From: Bacillota bacterium
GTDB taxonomy: Bacteria > Bacillota > Desulfotomaculia > Desulfotomaculales > Desulfallaceae
Assembly (NCBI GenBank): GCA_009781965.1
Contig: WQUS01000074.1
Location: 1-7,247 of the forward strand
Length of the DNA stretch: 7,247 bases
Direction: 5' to 3'
Within the stretch, counting starts at the first letter, position 1, and each line of letters starts with the position of its first letter. The notes beneath the pieces were generated by a model that was not told the origin of the DNA, did no database searches, and saw nothing but the letters and a program-made list of their open reading frames with translations. Positions 1-6,456 of this stretch are shown here, in pieces. Position numbers and translations under genes: made by a program.

Positions 1-2
1 CC

Positions 3-854
3 CGAATCACCGAACAGGGCTCCAAGGATACCCTATTTGTAACCACCGCCGATAACCTGACCGGCAATCTGCTTGCCCAACTGGAAGCGGTTATGCAGGC
101 TTACCCCGATACCGGCCTGATCATTATAGACACCTTTCAGCGGATTCGCGATATGGAAAACGAAAGCACCTACGCCAATGATTACAGAGAAGTCGCCAAA
201 ATTAAAGCCCTGGCAGATAAGTTTAAGCTTGCCATCCTGCTTGTCCACCACCTGCGTAAAGCACCCGATACCGACCCATTCAATATGGTATCCGGCTCCA
301 CCGGTCTCATTGGCGCAGTAGACAGCATTTATGTGCTGAGCAAAGAAAAGCGTACCGAAAACGCCGCTGTTTTGCACGTTACCGGACGGGATATCGAGGA
401 CATGCAGATGCAGCTTGAGTTTGACCGGGAACCGCCTATCTGGAGATTTGTCAGTTACGGCGATCAATCTATTCGGCGCCGGGAATCCATCGTTACCCTG
501 CTTTGTACTTTCATGTCCGGCCAAACCACATACACCGGTACTGCCACTGAACTCTTCACAGCATTAGGTGACAGCAAAACAGTCACCGAAAAATACGGGA
601 TCACCGTCAATAATCTTTCCCGGCAGATCAAAGAAAATTTACTCACCCTCGAAAAATCCCACGGTATCAAGGCTGCCATCAATCGCACCAACTCCGCACG
701 GATCATTAGCCTAACCAGAGTGACACATGACAGCGATTTTACGGCGCCCCTTTCGTCACCGCATAAACCCGTAAACAACAATGACAACAATTCCACCCCA
801 GGAGTAGCCTCTAAAACGGCGTCACCCGTCACGGACAGTCAGCAACCTCAGTAA
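3..854 (+). CDS. RepA-like AAA family ATPase of a mobile element (5' end outside window)
   Basis: The frame is open from the window edge, so this is the C-terminal 283 residues of a longer protein; the Met codon at 93 is internal. Fragment residues 39-43 (LIIID) look like a Walker B strand, followed by TFQRIRD, then VHHLRK (81-86) and SGSTGL (97-102). This is the layout of RecA-fold RepA-type helicases/ATPases (AAA_25 family) carried by Bacillota integrative elements and plasmids. The Walker A motif should lie upstream, outside the window. Residues about 158-240 look like a helical, winged-helix-like domain, and the tail is a low-complexity S/T/P/N/Q stretch. The family is thought to act in element or plasmid replication or unwinding; that role is inferred here. 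A relaxase gene follows 46 bp downstream with no visible terminator, suggesting co-transcription. Family assignment is fairly sure; the exact function is not. Confidence 0.8.
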   Translation, partial: RITEQGSKDTLFVTTADNLTGNLLAQLEAVMQAYPDTGLIIIDTFQRIRDMENESTYANDYREVAKIKALADKFKLAILLVHHLRKAPDTDPFNMVSGSTGLIGAVDSIYVLSKEKRTENAAVLHVTGRDIEDMQMQLEFDREPPIWRFVSYGDQSIRRRESIVTLLCTFMSGQTTYTGTATELFTALGDSKTVTEKYGITVNNLSRQIKENLLTLEKSHGIKAAINRTNSARIISLTRVTHDSDFTAPLSSPHKPVNNNDNNSTPGVASKTASPVTDSQQPQ

Positions 855-900
855 TATCAGTCATTTCAGCCAGTGACAGCCAAACTGAAGGAGAGATTGA

Positions 901-2172
901 ATGGCCCAAACCGATCGCTGTGTCGTTCGTAACCAAGCCTATCAGAAAAAAGAATTCTCCATCCGGGAACGGCACAACGAGCGAAAAAACGAAAGCTATT
1001 ACAATGCCGACATCCAACCGGACAGAAAACACTTAAATGTACATTTCAAACAAAGCAGCCAAACCTACGCCGAAAACTTTGACAACCTGCTGGCTGCAGG
1101 GAAAATCAGCACTCGCGGCCAGAAAGCGAATGCCAATGTATTTGACGAGCTGGTCTTCGACGTAAACAGTGAGTACTTTGACCGCAACGGCGGCTATGAG
1201 TACGCCAAATCCTTTTTCGAAGCAGCTTATCAATTGGCCATCAAAGAAGCAGGTGGCGAGGAATACATTTTATCAGCGGTCATGCACGCTGACGAGCGCA
1301 ACAAAGCTCTTTCGGAAAAGCTGGGCTATGATGTTTATCATTATCATTTGCACGTCGTGTACATCCCCGTAGTCGATAAAGAAGTCCGGTGGACCAAACG
1401 GTGCAGGGATCCGGCCCTAGTCGGCACGGTAAAAGAAGTTATCAAACAGGTCAGCCACAGCAAAAAATGGCCTCGTTACAAAGAAAACGGCCATTGGGTA
1501 AACAGCTACTCACTCCTGCAAGACCGTTTCTTTGAGCATATGCAAGCCGCCGGGTTTACCGGCTTTCAGCGGGGGGAGCGTGGCTCCACCACCGAACACC
1601 TTGCTGTGCTGGACTACAAAATTCAGCAGGACCAGACCCGTGCAAATATTCTTTCCCAGCTGGTAATAAAGCAAGAAACAACCGCCGCTGCTCTTGACCT
1701 TGCGATCCAGAGCAAAGAGCAAATCGCCGCAAGGCTTGACGAAAAGGCTGAAGTCCAAAAGAAACAACTCCACCAGTTAAATAACCAGACAACCGTTGCC
1801 AAGCAAGCTGCGGCTACCTTCGCCGACATTGACCGGATGGGCAATAAACATACCATCACCGGTAACGCGTCATTATCCCCAGCCGATTGGCAAACAGTAT
1901 CCGCTCTGGCCAAAGAAGGCGTAAAATCCCGGGGTATCATTGCGGAGCTGAAAAAGAAGCTAACCGCATTGATGCACAAAATAACCGAGTTAGAGAAACG
2001 GCTCAAACAATATGAAGGCTTGGGCATAACCGATACCATGCAATATTACCAAGCGCGGCAAAGAGCGCCACGCCGCATGGCCAATACAATAGCCGATATC
2101 ATGAGACAGCCGCCAGAGCAAGAGCAGCGCTCAGCTCCCGAACCAAAACGCAGCATCGGTTTAGATATATAA
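901..2172 (+). CDS. MobV-type relaxase (plasmid recombination/mobilization protein, Mob_Pre family)
   Basis: A 423-residue protein starting at an ATG 5 nt after a GAAGGAGAG Shine-Dalgarno site (887-895). It would nick the element's transfer origin and pilot the single strand into a recipient using another element's conjugation machinery. The three MobV motifs are visible: RHNERKN near residues 24-30, HADE at 129-132, and the metal-binding histidine cluster HYHLH at 147-151. The segment ERGSTTEHLAVLDYKI (226-241) is also typical of the family. After about residue 240 the protein becomes charged, Q/E/K-rich and coiled-coil-like (about 250-300 and 340-372), then ends in a basic/proline-rich tail. 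It resembles TnpZ of Tn4451-like elements. No transfer origin sequence could be recognised in the 46-bp gap upstream. No conjugation genes are in the window, so the element is probably mobilizable rather than self-transmissible. Confidence 0.9.
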   Translation: MAQTDRCVVRNQAYQKKEFSIRERHNERKNESYYNADIQPDRKHLNVHFKQSSQTYAENFDNLLAAGKISTRGQKANANVFDELVFDVNSEYFDRNGGYEYAKSFFEAAYQLAIKEAGGEEYILSAVMHADERNKALSEKLGYDVYHYHLHVVYIPVVDKEVRWTKRCRDPALVGTVKEVIKQVSHSKKWPRYKENGHWVNSYSLLQDRFFEHMQAAGFTGFQRGERGSTTEHLAVLDYKIQQDQTRANILSQLVIKQETTAAALDLAIQSKEQIAARLDEKAEVQKKQLHQLNNQTTVAKQAAATFADIDRMGNKHTITGNASLSPADWQTVSALAKEGVKSRGIIAELKKKLTALMHKITELEKRLKQYEGLGITDTMQYYQARQRAPRRMANTIADIMRQPPEQEQRSAPEPKRSIGLDI

Positions 2173-2201
2173 GGAGTGATAACTAGGAAAGGAGGTCTTG
2201 G

Positions 2202-2423
2202 GTGCAAGTAGCCGCAAGGCAAACAATAGCTCCAAAAGCCACTGATTTGAATAACCCCTTAATTATCGAACATGAACCAGTAGTTGTCGAACGCGAGATA
2301 GTAATCAATGGCTTAAAAATTCATCTTAAAAGCGTTTTTAAACCGCAGACGACATTGGAAAAAGCCTTAGAAAATATCATCAAACGAAAAATATCTGCAC
2401 CACCAGTAAAACTGCCGGCATAA
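2202..2423 (+). CDS. tnpW: Small TnpW-like protein of the mobile element
   Basis: A 73-residue protein with a GTG start at 2202, 6 nt after a full AAAGGAGG Shine-Dalgarno site (2188-2195) and 29 bp after the relaxase stop. An N-terminal tail of about 25 residues leads into a compact segment, EREIVINGLKIHLKSVF, then TTLEKALENIIKRKI. This pattern (arginine/lysine, a beta strand with I-G/N-x-x-Y/I, a second strand ending in F, then a helix ending in I-x-x-x-I) matches small TnpW proteins encoded between relaxase and recombinase genes in Tn4451-like transposons. The function of TnpW is not known. The assignment rests on pattern and gene order; sequence identity looks modest and the N-terminal tail is not family-typical. 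The strong ribosome binding site and clean context make this a real gene even if the family name is wrong. Confidence 0.65.
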   Translation: MQVAARQTIAPKATDLNNPLIIEHEPVVVEREIVINGLKIHLKSVFKPQTTLEKALENIIKRKISAPPVKLPA

Positions 2424-2426
2424 CCT

Positions 2427-2495
2427 AACAGCCGCTCTTGAAAATCCAGGCTAAGCGCGCTAAAATACAGGTGCTTCTATCAAGAGCGGCTTGTT
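2427..2495 (+). repeat. 11-bp perfect inverted repeat / hairpin between tnpW-like gene and recombinase
   Basis: GCCGCTCTTGA (2431-2441) is exactly complementary to TCAAGAGCGGC (2480-2490). Four more pairs (2427-2430 with 2492-2495) extend the stem past a one-base bulge. The 38-nt spacer contains the -10 box of a predicted promoter and an 8-bp palindrome AGCGCGCT (2454-2461). A T-rich stretch (2491-2503) follows the right arm. It could be an intrinsic terminator or attenuator for read-through from upstream genes, or a pair of operator sites. It lies upstream of the recombinase Shine-Dalgarno site and does not include it. Confidence 0.7.
2438..2466 (+). promoter_or_regulatory. Predicted sigma-A-type promoter for the recombinase gene
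   Basis: TTGAAA at 2438-2443 and TAAAAT at 2461-2466, exactly 17 bp apart, each matching 5 of 6 consensus bases. Transcription would start near 2473, about 50 nt before the recombinase start codon. The -35 box overlaps the left arm of the inverted repeat at 2431-2441, and the right arm (2480-2490) falls in the early transcribed leader, so a protein binding the arms could block the promoter. Prediction from sequence only. Confidence 0.55.
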
Positions 2496-2524
2496 GTTTC
2501 TTCTACCTGAAGGAGGCATAGATA

Positions 2525-4108
2525 TTGAAGGAACACAAGCTATACAACGTAGGGATTTATTGCCGGCTGTCCAAAGATGATATTGGCGCCGGCGACAGCT
2601 CCAGCATAACATCCCAAAAAGAGATGCTTGCCAAATATGTGCGTGACCACGATTGGACAGCTGTTGACTTTTACGTAGACGACGGTTACACCGGCATGAA
2701 CTACAACCGGCCGGATTTTAAGCGGATGATTGAAGATATTGAAATGGGGAAAATCAATTTAGTTTTGGTGAAAGATTTATCGCGGCTGGGCAGGAATTAT
2801 ATCCTCACCGGCCAATATACAGATATCTACTTCCCAGACCGGGGCGTAAGGTTTGTGGCTTTAAATGATGGGATTGATTCCCTGCGTGAAGATAATGACA
2901 TTGCCCCATTTCGCAATATCCTAAATCAAATGTACTCAGCCGATCTCTCCAAAAAAGTCCGCTCAGCAGTGCGGGCCAAGAAACAGCGGGGCGAGTTTGT
3001 AGCCAGCTATGCGCCCTATGGCTATCAAAAAGATCCCGCCAACAAAAACCGGCTGATTATTGAAGAAACCGGCGCAGTAATCGTTAAACGCATCTATGAA
3101 TTGTGCGCGTCAGGACACGGCTGCCCATACATCGCCAAAATCCTGAACCGTGAAAAAATACCCAGTCCCAGAAACCATGGCGAATTGCAAAGAGGGCAAA
3201 CACCCAAACGAAAATACGAATGGGCGCCGGAAGCAATCCACGCCATCCTTAGGAGCCGTTACTATAAGGGCGACATGGTTCAGGGGACCATAGACTGCCC
3301 AAGGTTCAAGCGCACACCAAACAAGCGCAAGCCAAGTGAGCAATGGATCATCACACCAAACACCCATCAAGCAATTATCAATGACGAGCTTTGGCATTAC
3401 GTGCAAAATTGCCTGAACACCCGTAAAAGAGTGCAGCGCAACGGCGAACCGCAACTATTTAACGGATTTATCAAATGCCCTGATTGCGGTTACGCCTTAG
3501 GCTGTGCGAGAAGATATAACACCGAATATTATTCCTGTGGTCTATACCGCCGCAAAGGCGCCAATTATTGTTCTCCGCACTATATCAACAAGAAAGTGCT
3601 GATTGAAGCCATATTGGACGATATCCGCAGGCACGCCAAGCTGGCGGCGGCAGATGCAGATGGATTAGCGGCCAAACTGGCGGCAGAAAACGGCGGTGCG
3701 GAAGAAAAGCAAATACAAGCCCTGTCAAGCGAACTAAAATCCGCTGAGACCCGATATGCCGAGCTTGACCGTATAATGGAACAGCTTTACGAGGATAAAG
3801 TAGCCGGACGGTTAACTAACGGACGATTCCAGAAGCTATCCGGCAAGTATGAAGCTGAACAGCCTTTAGTAGAAAAAAAGCTTGAGGTATTAAAGGCTGA
3901 TATTGAGCGTCTAAGCGCCGATAGGCAAGATGCTTCTGCCTGGATAGAAACTATCAAAAAGTATACCGATATTCAGGAACTGGACAGAACCGTACTCGGT
4001 GAGCTGGTTGAGAAAATCACGGTTGGCGAAGCCCAAGTCATTGATGGTGTGAAACACATTGAAATCACGGTTTATTACCGATTTGTTGGGGCGGTTAACC
4101 TTCAATAA
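2525..4108 (+). CDS. Large serine site-specific recombinase (TndX/TnpX-like integrase)
   Basis: A 527-residue protein that would integrate and excise the element by double-strand exchange at short att sites. The start is TTG at 2525, 8 nt after AAGGAGG (2510-2516), and the encoded KEHKLYNVGIYCRLSKDD is a normal family N terminus. The resolvase domain spans about residues 8-155, with the nucleophile Ser16 in YCRLS, Arg14, and the arginines of DLSRLGRN (R87, R90). A recombinase domain follows (about 165-300), with GYQKD and a WAPEAIHAILRSRYYKGD segment. A zinc ribbon uses C318, C321, C338 and C349. A coiled-coil arm lies at about 395-470 and a DUF4368-like C terminus at about 475-527. All key residues are present, so it is probably active. 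The gene sits at the very end of the element, next to the rhs junction, as expected for this class. The rare TTG start may keep expression low. Confidence 0.95.
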   Translation: MKEHKLYNVGIYCRLSKDDIGAGDSSSITSQKEMLAKYVRDHDWTAVDFYVDDGYTGMNYNRPDFKRMIEDIEMGKINLVLVKDLSRLGRNYILTGQYTDIYFPDRGVRFVALNDGIDSLREDNDIAPFRNILNQMYSADLSKKVRSAVRAKKQRGEFVASYAPYGYQKDPANKNRLIIEETGAVIVKRIYELCASGHGCPYIAKILNREKIPSPRNHGELQRGQTPKRKYEWAPEAIHAILRSRYYKGDMVQGTIDCPRFKRTPNKRKPSEQWIITPNTHQAIINDELWHYVQNCLNTRKRVQRNGEPQLFNGFIKCPDCGYALGCARRYNTEYYSCGLYRRKGANYCSPHYINKKVLIEAILDDIRRHAKLAAADADGLAAKLAAENGGAEEKQIQALSSELKSAETRYAELDRIMEQLYEDKVAGRLTNGRFQKLSGKYEAEQPLVEKKLEVLKADIERLSADRQDASAWIETIKKYTDIQELDRTVLGELVEKITVGEAQVIDGVKHIEITVYYRFVGAVNLQ

Positions 4109-4118
4109 GGTTTGCCGC
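4091..4118. repeat. Imperfect inverted repeat across the recombinase stop codon
   Basis: GCGG-TT-AACCTT (4091-4102) and AAGGTT-TG-CCGC (4107-4118) form 12-base arms with 10 pairs and a central 2-base mismatch, around a CAAT loop. The recombinase TAA (4106-4108) lies at its centre. No T run follows on the + strand (the next bases are AACGCTTTAG), so a strong intrinsic terminator is not supported. It could be a weak terminator, or a protein-binding site near the element end. Confidence 0.55.
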
Positions 4119-5152
4119 AACGCTTTAGTATAGATTTCGTCTCTAAGAGAGTGTACTCCGGCGAATACTACGATCGGGAAAGCGGCAGTATTTACTTGCG
4201 AGGGAGGTATTATGATCCGCAGACTTCGCGATTCTTGACAAAAGATTTCGCTGAGGATGGCTTGAACTGGTATGTTTACTGTAATAGCGATCCTGTAAAC
4301 TACTGGGATCCAAGCGGGGAAAGCTTATTAGGAATAGTAGTAGGATTAGCGATAGGGGCAGCGGCATCAGTAGCACTAGGGTCAAAAATAGATTCCGGTA
4401 GTTCAGGTTCCGATGGGTCAGACTCTGGCGGATCAACCTCAACTGCGCCAGAATCACGCTGGGTGATTACACGAAATAGTTCTCTAACTATGCGTAGTTA
4501 CCCGAATGGTAAGCCGATTGGCTCGGTTCCAAGAGGCGCAGAGGTTAGTTACACGCCTAATGGTAGCGTGAATAAAACAGATTATATTAATGGTCATCAA
4601 TGGGCGAGGGTAACATACAACGGTGTCACGGGCTGGGTGGCAGCAACCTATTTGGGTACCGGCAAACCAGCTGCTTCGAGACCAACAGCACCGGCAATAA
4701 CTAATAGTGGCGGATATGTTTATCCACTAGCTTCAAGGCACACAGCAGACCCGAATACTGGGGGGAGATCGTTTGGAGCTTCAAGAAGCGGTGGAAGATT
4801 GCACGCCGGTATGGATTTAATAACCCCACCGGGAACTGGTGTTATTGCTATGACGGGTGGAACTGTTATAGACAATAACAAAGGTTTTTATGCTGGTACA
4901 GATGCTTTGATAGTAAAAAATAACGACGGAACTGTTACGCTGTACGGAGAAATAAGATCAGGTTTAAGTGCAGGCACTATAATTACCCAAGGGCAAACAA
5001 TAGGATCAGTGGTAGCTAATAACGCAAGTGGAGCTTCAATGTTGCATATAGAATATTATTCGGGAACTGTCTCTGGTTCTGTTTTCGGAGGTGGGGCATA
5101 CAGGAGGAGGTCGGATTTAACAAGCCCAATGTTTATACAATATTTGCCATGA
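4112..5152 (+). pseudogene. Severed 3' part of an rhs gene: Rhs core end plus SH3b and M23 peptidase toxin tip
   Basis: This frame encodes the C terminus of an Rhs/WapA-type polymorphic toxin, cut from its upstream part by the inserted element. Residues 15-69 are the end of the Rhs core (YSGEYYDRESGSIYLRGRYYDP, NWYVYCNSDPVNY, closing DPSG at 66-69), the point after which variable toxin tips begin. A hydrophobic Gly/Ala segment follows (72-90), then an S/G/D-rich linker (92-113), an SH3b-like wall-binding domain (about 116-182), and an M23 peptidase domain (about 200-346). Zinc ligands are present as HAGMD (H231, D235) and LHIE (H312). The usual YxHL and HxH histidines are E280 and M310, which fits the YGE/MLHFE branch of M23 that ends in a YRRRSDL motif (330-336). 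The likely job is to cut peptidoglycan of rival cells. The nominal TTG start at 4112 has no credible ribosome binding site, so the fragment is probably silent until the element excises. Confidence 0.8.
4125..4175. mobile_element. Inferred right attachment junction (element end fused to rhs)
   Basis: Rhs-core similarity starts abruptly around codon 14-15 of the following frame (GTG TAC at 4151-4156, the V-Y of VYSGEYYD). Residues before it (PQRFSIDFVSKR) do not look like Rhs. The junction is 40-50 bp after the recombinase stop, where serine-recombinase elements normally place their att site. A short palindrome, CTCT-AAG-AGAG (4141-4151), sits at the inferred crossover. The exact 2-bp core cannot be fixed without the other element end or an empty site. 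Confidence 0.6.
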
Positions 5153-5166
5153 GGAGGCGACGAAAC

Positions 5167-5916
5167 ATGAAAAAAATCATAATATTATTTGTTTTGATAT
5201 TTCTTACTGGTTGTGCTTCTTCATCTAATCAAACAGGTCAGCCTGAAATAACACCAGAGCCCTCAGCACAAATATCAAGCGCCATAAAGCCAATCCTTGT
5301 ATACGGAAATAGTATTAACCATACGGGATATGTGGTGGGTGGAGTGATAAATGATAAAATAGTGAACTTGCAAGACGGGGATAACTACAAATTGTTTGAT
5401 TTAAACGGTCAAGAAAAATATATGTTTTTCCCCGCCAACGGAAATCCTATATCCATAAATAGCGAGGGTTGCAAAACAAATTATGTTGCGGCAACGGGAA
5501 CATATGAAATTAAGGTTAGTTTTAATGACATTGATAAGTTACCAAATCGTGAAAACACATATATTGGTATTGGAAATTCGTTAATCAATACTGTTAGAGA
5601 AAAAGAGATTATTGATGATAACGGTTCTTTTTTAATGGATTTTGATAACGATGAGCGTTCTGAAAAAATAAATATTCACAAGGCGGAGGCAGAAGTCGTG
5701 ATTTCATTGGAAAATCAACAAGGTAATTCTGAGCTTGCAAAATTTGAAGTCGACGGAACTTACACAACTTCATTTGAGTTATTTACTGTAGATGTAGATG
5801 GAGATGGGAAAGAAGAACTGATTATCTGCCTAAATGGGCATGATTATTCAACGGAGATATTCAAAATATCAACCAATGGACATGAGAAGGTCTTAGGATA
5901 TTATATGGGGAATTAA
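5167..5916 (+). CDS. Secreted lipoprotein with DxDGDG repeats; candidate immunity partner of the M23 tip
   Basis: A 249-residue protein. The ATG at 5167 is chosen because GGAGG (5153-5157) lies 9 nt upstream and the product then begins with a textbook lipoprotein signal: MKK, a hydrophobic stretch, and lipobox LTGC with Cys16 as the lipidated residue. An S/Q/P/T-rich linker follows, as is usual for proteins anchored outside the membrane. The body is beta-rich and carries two FG-GAP/VCBS-like acidic motifs, DFDNDE (158-163) and DVDGDGKEEL (209-218), which often bind calcium. The Shine-Dalgarno site directly follows the toxin-tip stop, so the two genes are translationally coupled. Position, co-transcription and location at the outer membrane face suggest protection against the peptidoglycan-cutting neighbour. 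That is inference; no known immunity family was recognised. The gene is distinctly AT-rich compared with the mobile element, which is common for toxin/immunity cassettes. Confidence 0.85.
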   Translation: MKKIIILFVLIFLTGCASSSNQTGQPEITPEPSAQISSAIKPILVYGNSINHTGYVVGGVINDKIVNLQDGDNYKLFDLNGQEKYMFFPANGNPISINSEGCKTNYVAATGTYEIKVSFNDIDKLPNRENTYIGIGNSLINTVREKEIIDDNGSFLMDFDNDERSEKINIHKAEAEVVISLENQQGNSELAKFEVDGTYTTSFELFTVDVDGDGKEELIICLNGHDYSTEIFKISTNGHEKVLGYYMGN

Positions 5917-5940
5917 AAATCAGATAAAATAACAAACTGT

Positions 5941-5979
5941 ACCGCTCATTATTTTATCTAATGGGCGGTAATCTTTTTT
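5941..5979 (+). terminator. Rho-independent terminator after the lipoprotein gene
   Basis: ACCGCTCATTA (5941-5951) pairs with TAATGGGCGGT (5959-5969): 11 pairs including one G-T, with a 7-nt loop. AATC and a run of six T (5974-5979) follow. It starts 24 nt after the lipoprotein stop and closes the toxin-tip/lipoprotein unit. Confidence 0.9.
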
Positions 5980-6003
5980 CAAAACGTATTTATTTTTTAA
6001 TTA

Positions 6004-6015
6004 GGGCTTCCTGAA
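6004..6015. repeat. Possible outer end of a decayed insertion sequence
   Basis: GGGCTTCCTGAA at 6004-6015 lies just beyond the 3' end of the transposase remnant and, read on the minus strand, resembles IS terminal sequences of the TTCAGGAAGCCC type. No matching opposite end is visible near 6430, so the inverted-repeat pair cannot be confirmed. Confidence 0.35.
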
Positions 6016-6031
6016 CAATTCTATACTTGCT

Positions 6032-6422
6032 CTACCAGGCAACTGTCCGACATAGCCAAGCCCGATTCTGGCCCAGAAGATAGCGTAGAAAAAAGAACAA
6101 AAAAACGCGGAGCCTGCGATTTAAGTTCATCTCTAAGAATTGCAGACAGATCACGCTTTCGGCAATCTCTTTTAGACGCGCCATTATACGGGCAAGGACA
6201 TAGCGGCGTTTGTCTTCGCCGAATTTAACTTCTACAGCATTACATTCGCTGGCGTCCTGTCGTATTATGCGTCGTTGTTCTTTTTGCCGTGCTTTATCGT
6301 CCGGCGGGCGCTCTGCACAGTTTTGGTCCACTGAGCCGGATGCCGTATTGTGTGCAGTAGCGCAGGTTTTCTTTGTTGCGTATTTGCTTATCTTCAAACA
6401 ACGGGACTTTATTTTCGTCCAT
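6032..6422 (-). pseudogene. Decayed C-terminal part of an IS5/IS1182-like DDE transposase
   Basis: On the minus strand, the frame open from 6397 contains ECNAVEVKFGEDKRRY, then LARIMARLKEIAESVI and MNLNRRLRV. This is the C-terminal part of DDE transposases whose consensus is ERNAIEGKFGxGKRRYGL; the catalytic glutamate is probably the E of AVEVKFG. The preceding family segment, NLRYCTQYGIRLSGPKL, is in another frame (about 6310-6380), so a frameshift lies near 6305-6315. That second frame reaches back to 6422 as FEDKQIRNKENLRYC. Everything N-terminal to it, including the first catalytic aspartates, is missing, and no second IS end is seen. It cannot make active transposase. Membership of the IS4/IS5/IS1182 group is clear; the exact family is uncertain. 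Confidence 0.8.
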
Positions 6423-6456
6423 TAAGATTTGACAAATTGGTTAAGGATGTGCGGCA

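Noticed and set aside
855..900. Transfer origin (oriT) upstream of the relaxase gene
   Set aside because: MobV origins are often just upstream, but only weak 4-5 bp inverted repeats are present and I recognise no family nick-site motif. It may lie elsewhere.
1510..2039. Minus-strand open frames inside the relaxase gene
   Set aside because: They overlap a strongly supported gene, are Cys/Leu/Ser-rich in a way typical of antisense translation, and lack ribosome sites. The same holds for minus frames at 33-524, 464-832, 3110-3454 and 4143-4457.
4112..4153. TTG at 4112 as the true start of a complete 346-residue gene
   Set aside because: AAGG at 4107-4110 is only one base away, the first 13 residues do not look like any family or signal peptide, and the Rhs similarity begins in mid-motif. 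It is better read as a frame running through the att junction.
5149..5166. ATG at 5149 as the start of the lipoprotein
   Set aside because: It adds RRRRN before the signal peptide and has no good ribosome site. The ATG at 5167 has GGAGG 9 nt upstream and gives a normal lipoprotein signal.
6210..6425. 71-residue + strand frame over the IS remnant
   Set aside because: It is antisense to the transposase remnant, with no ribosome site and no recognisable family.
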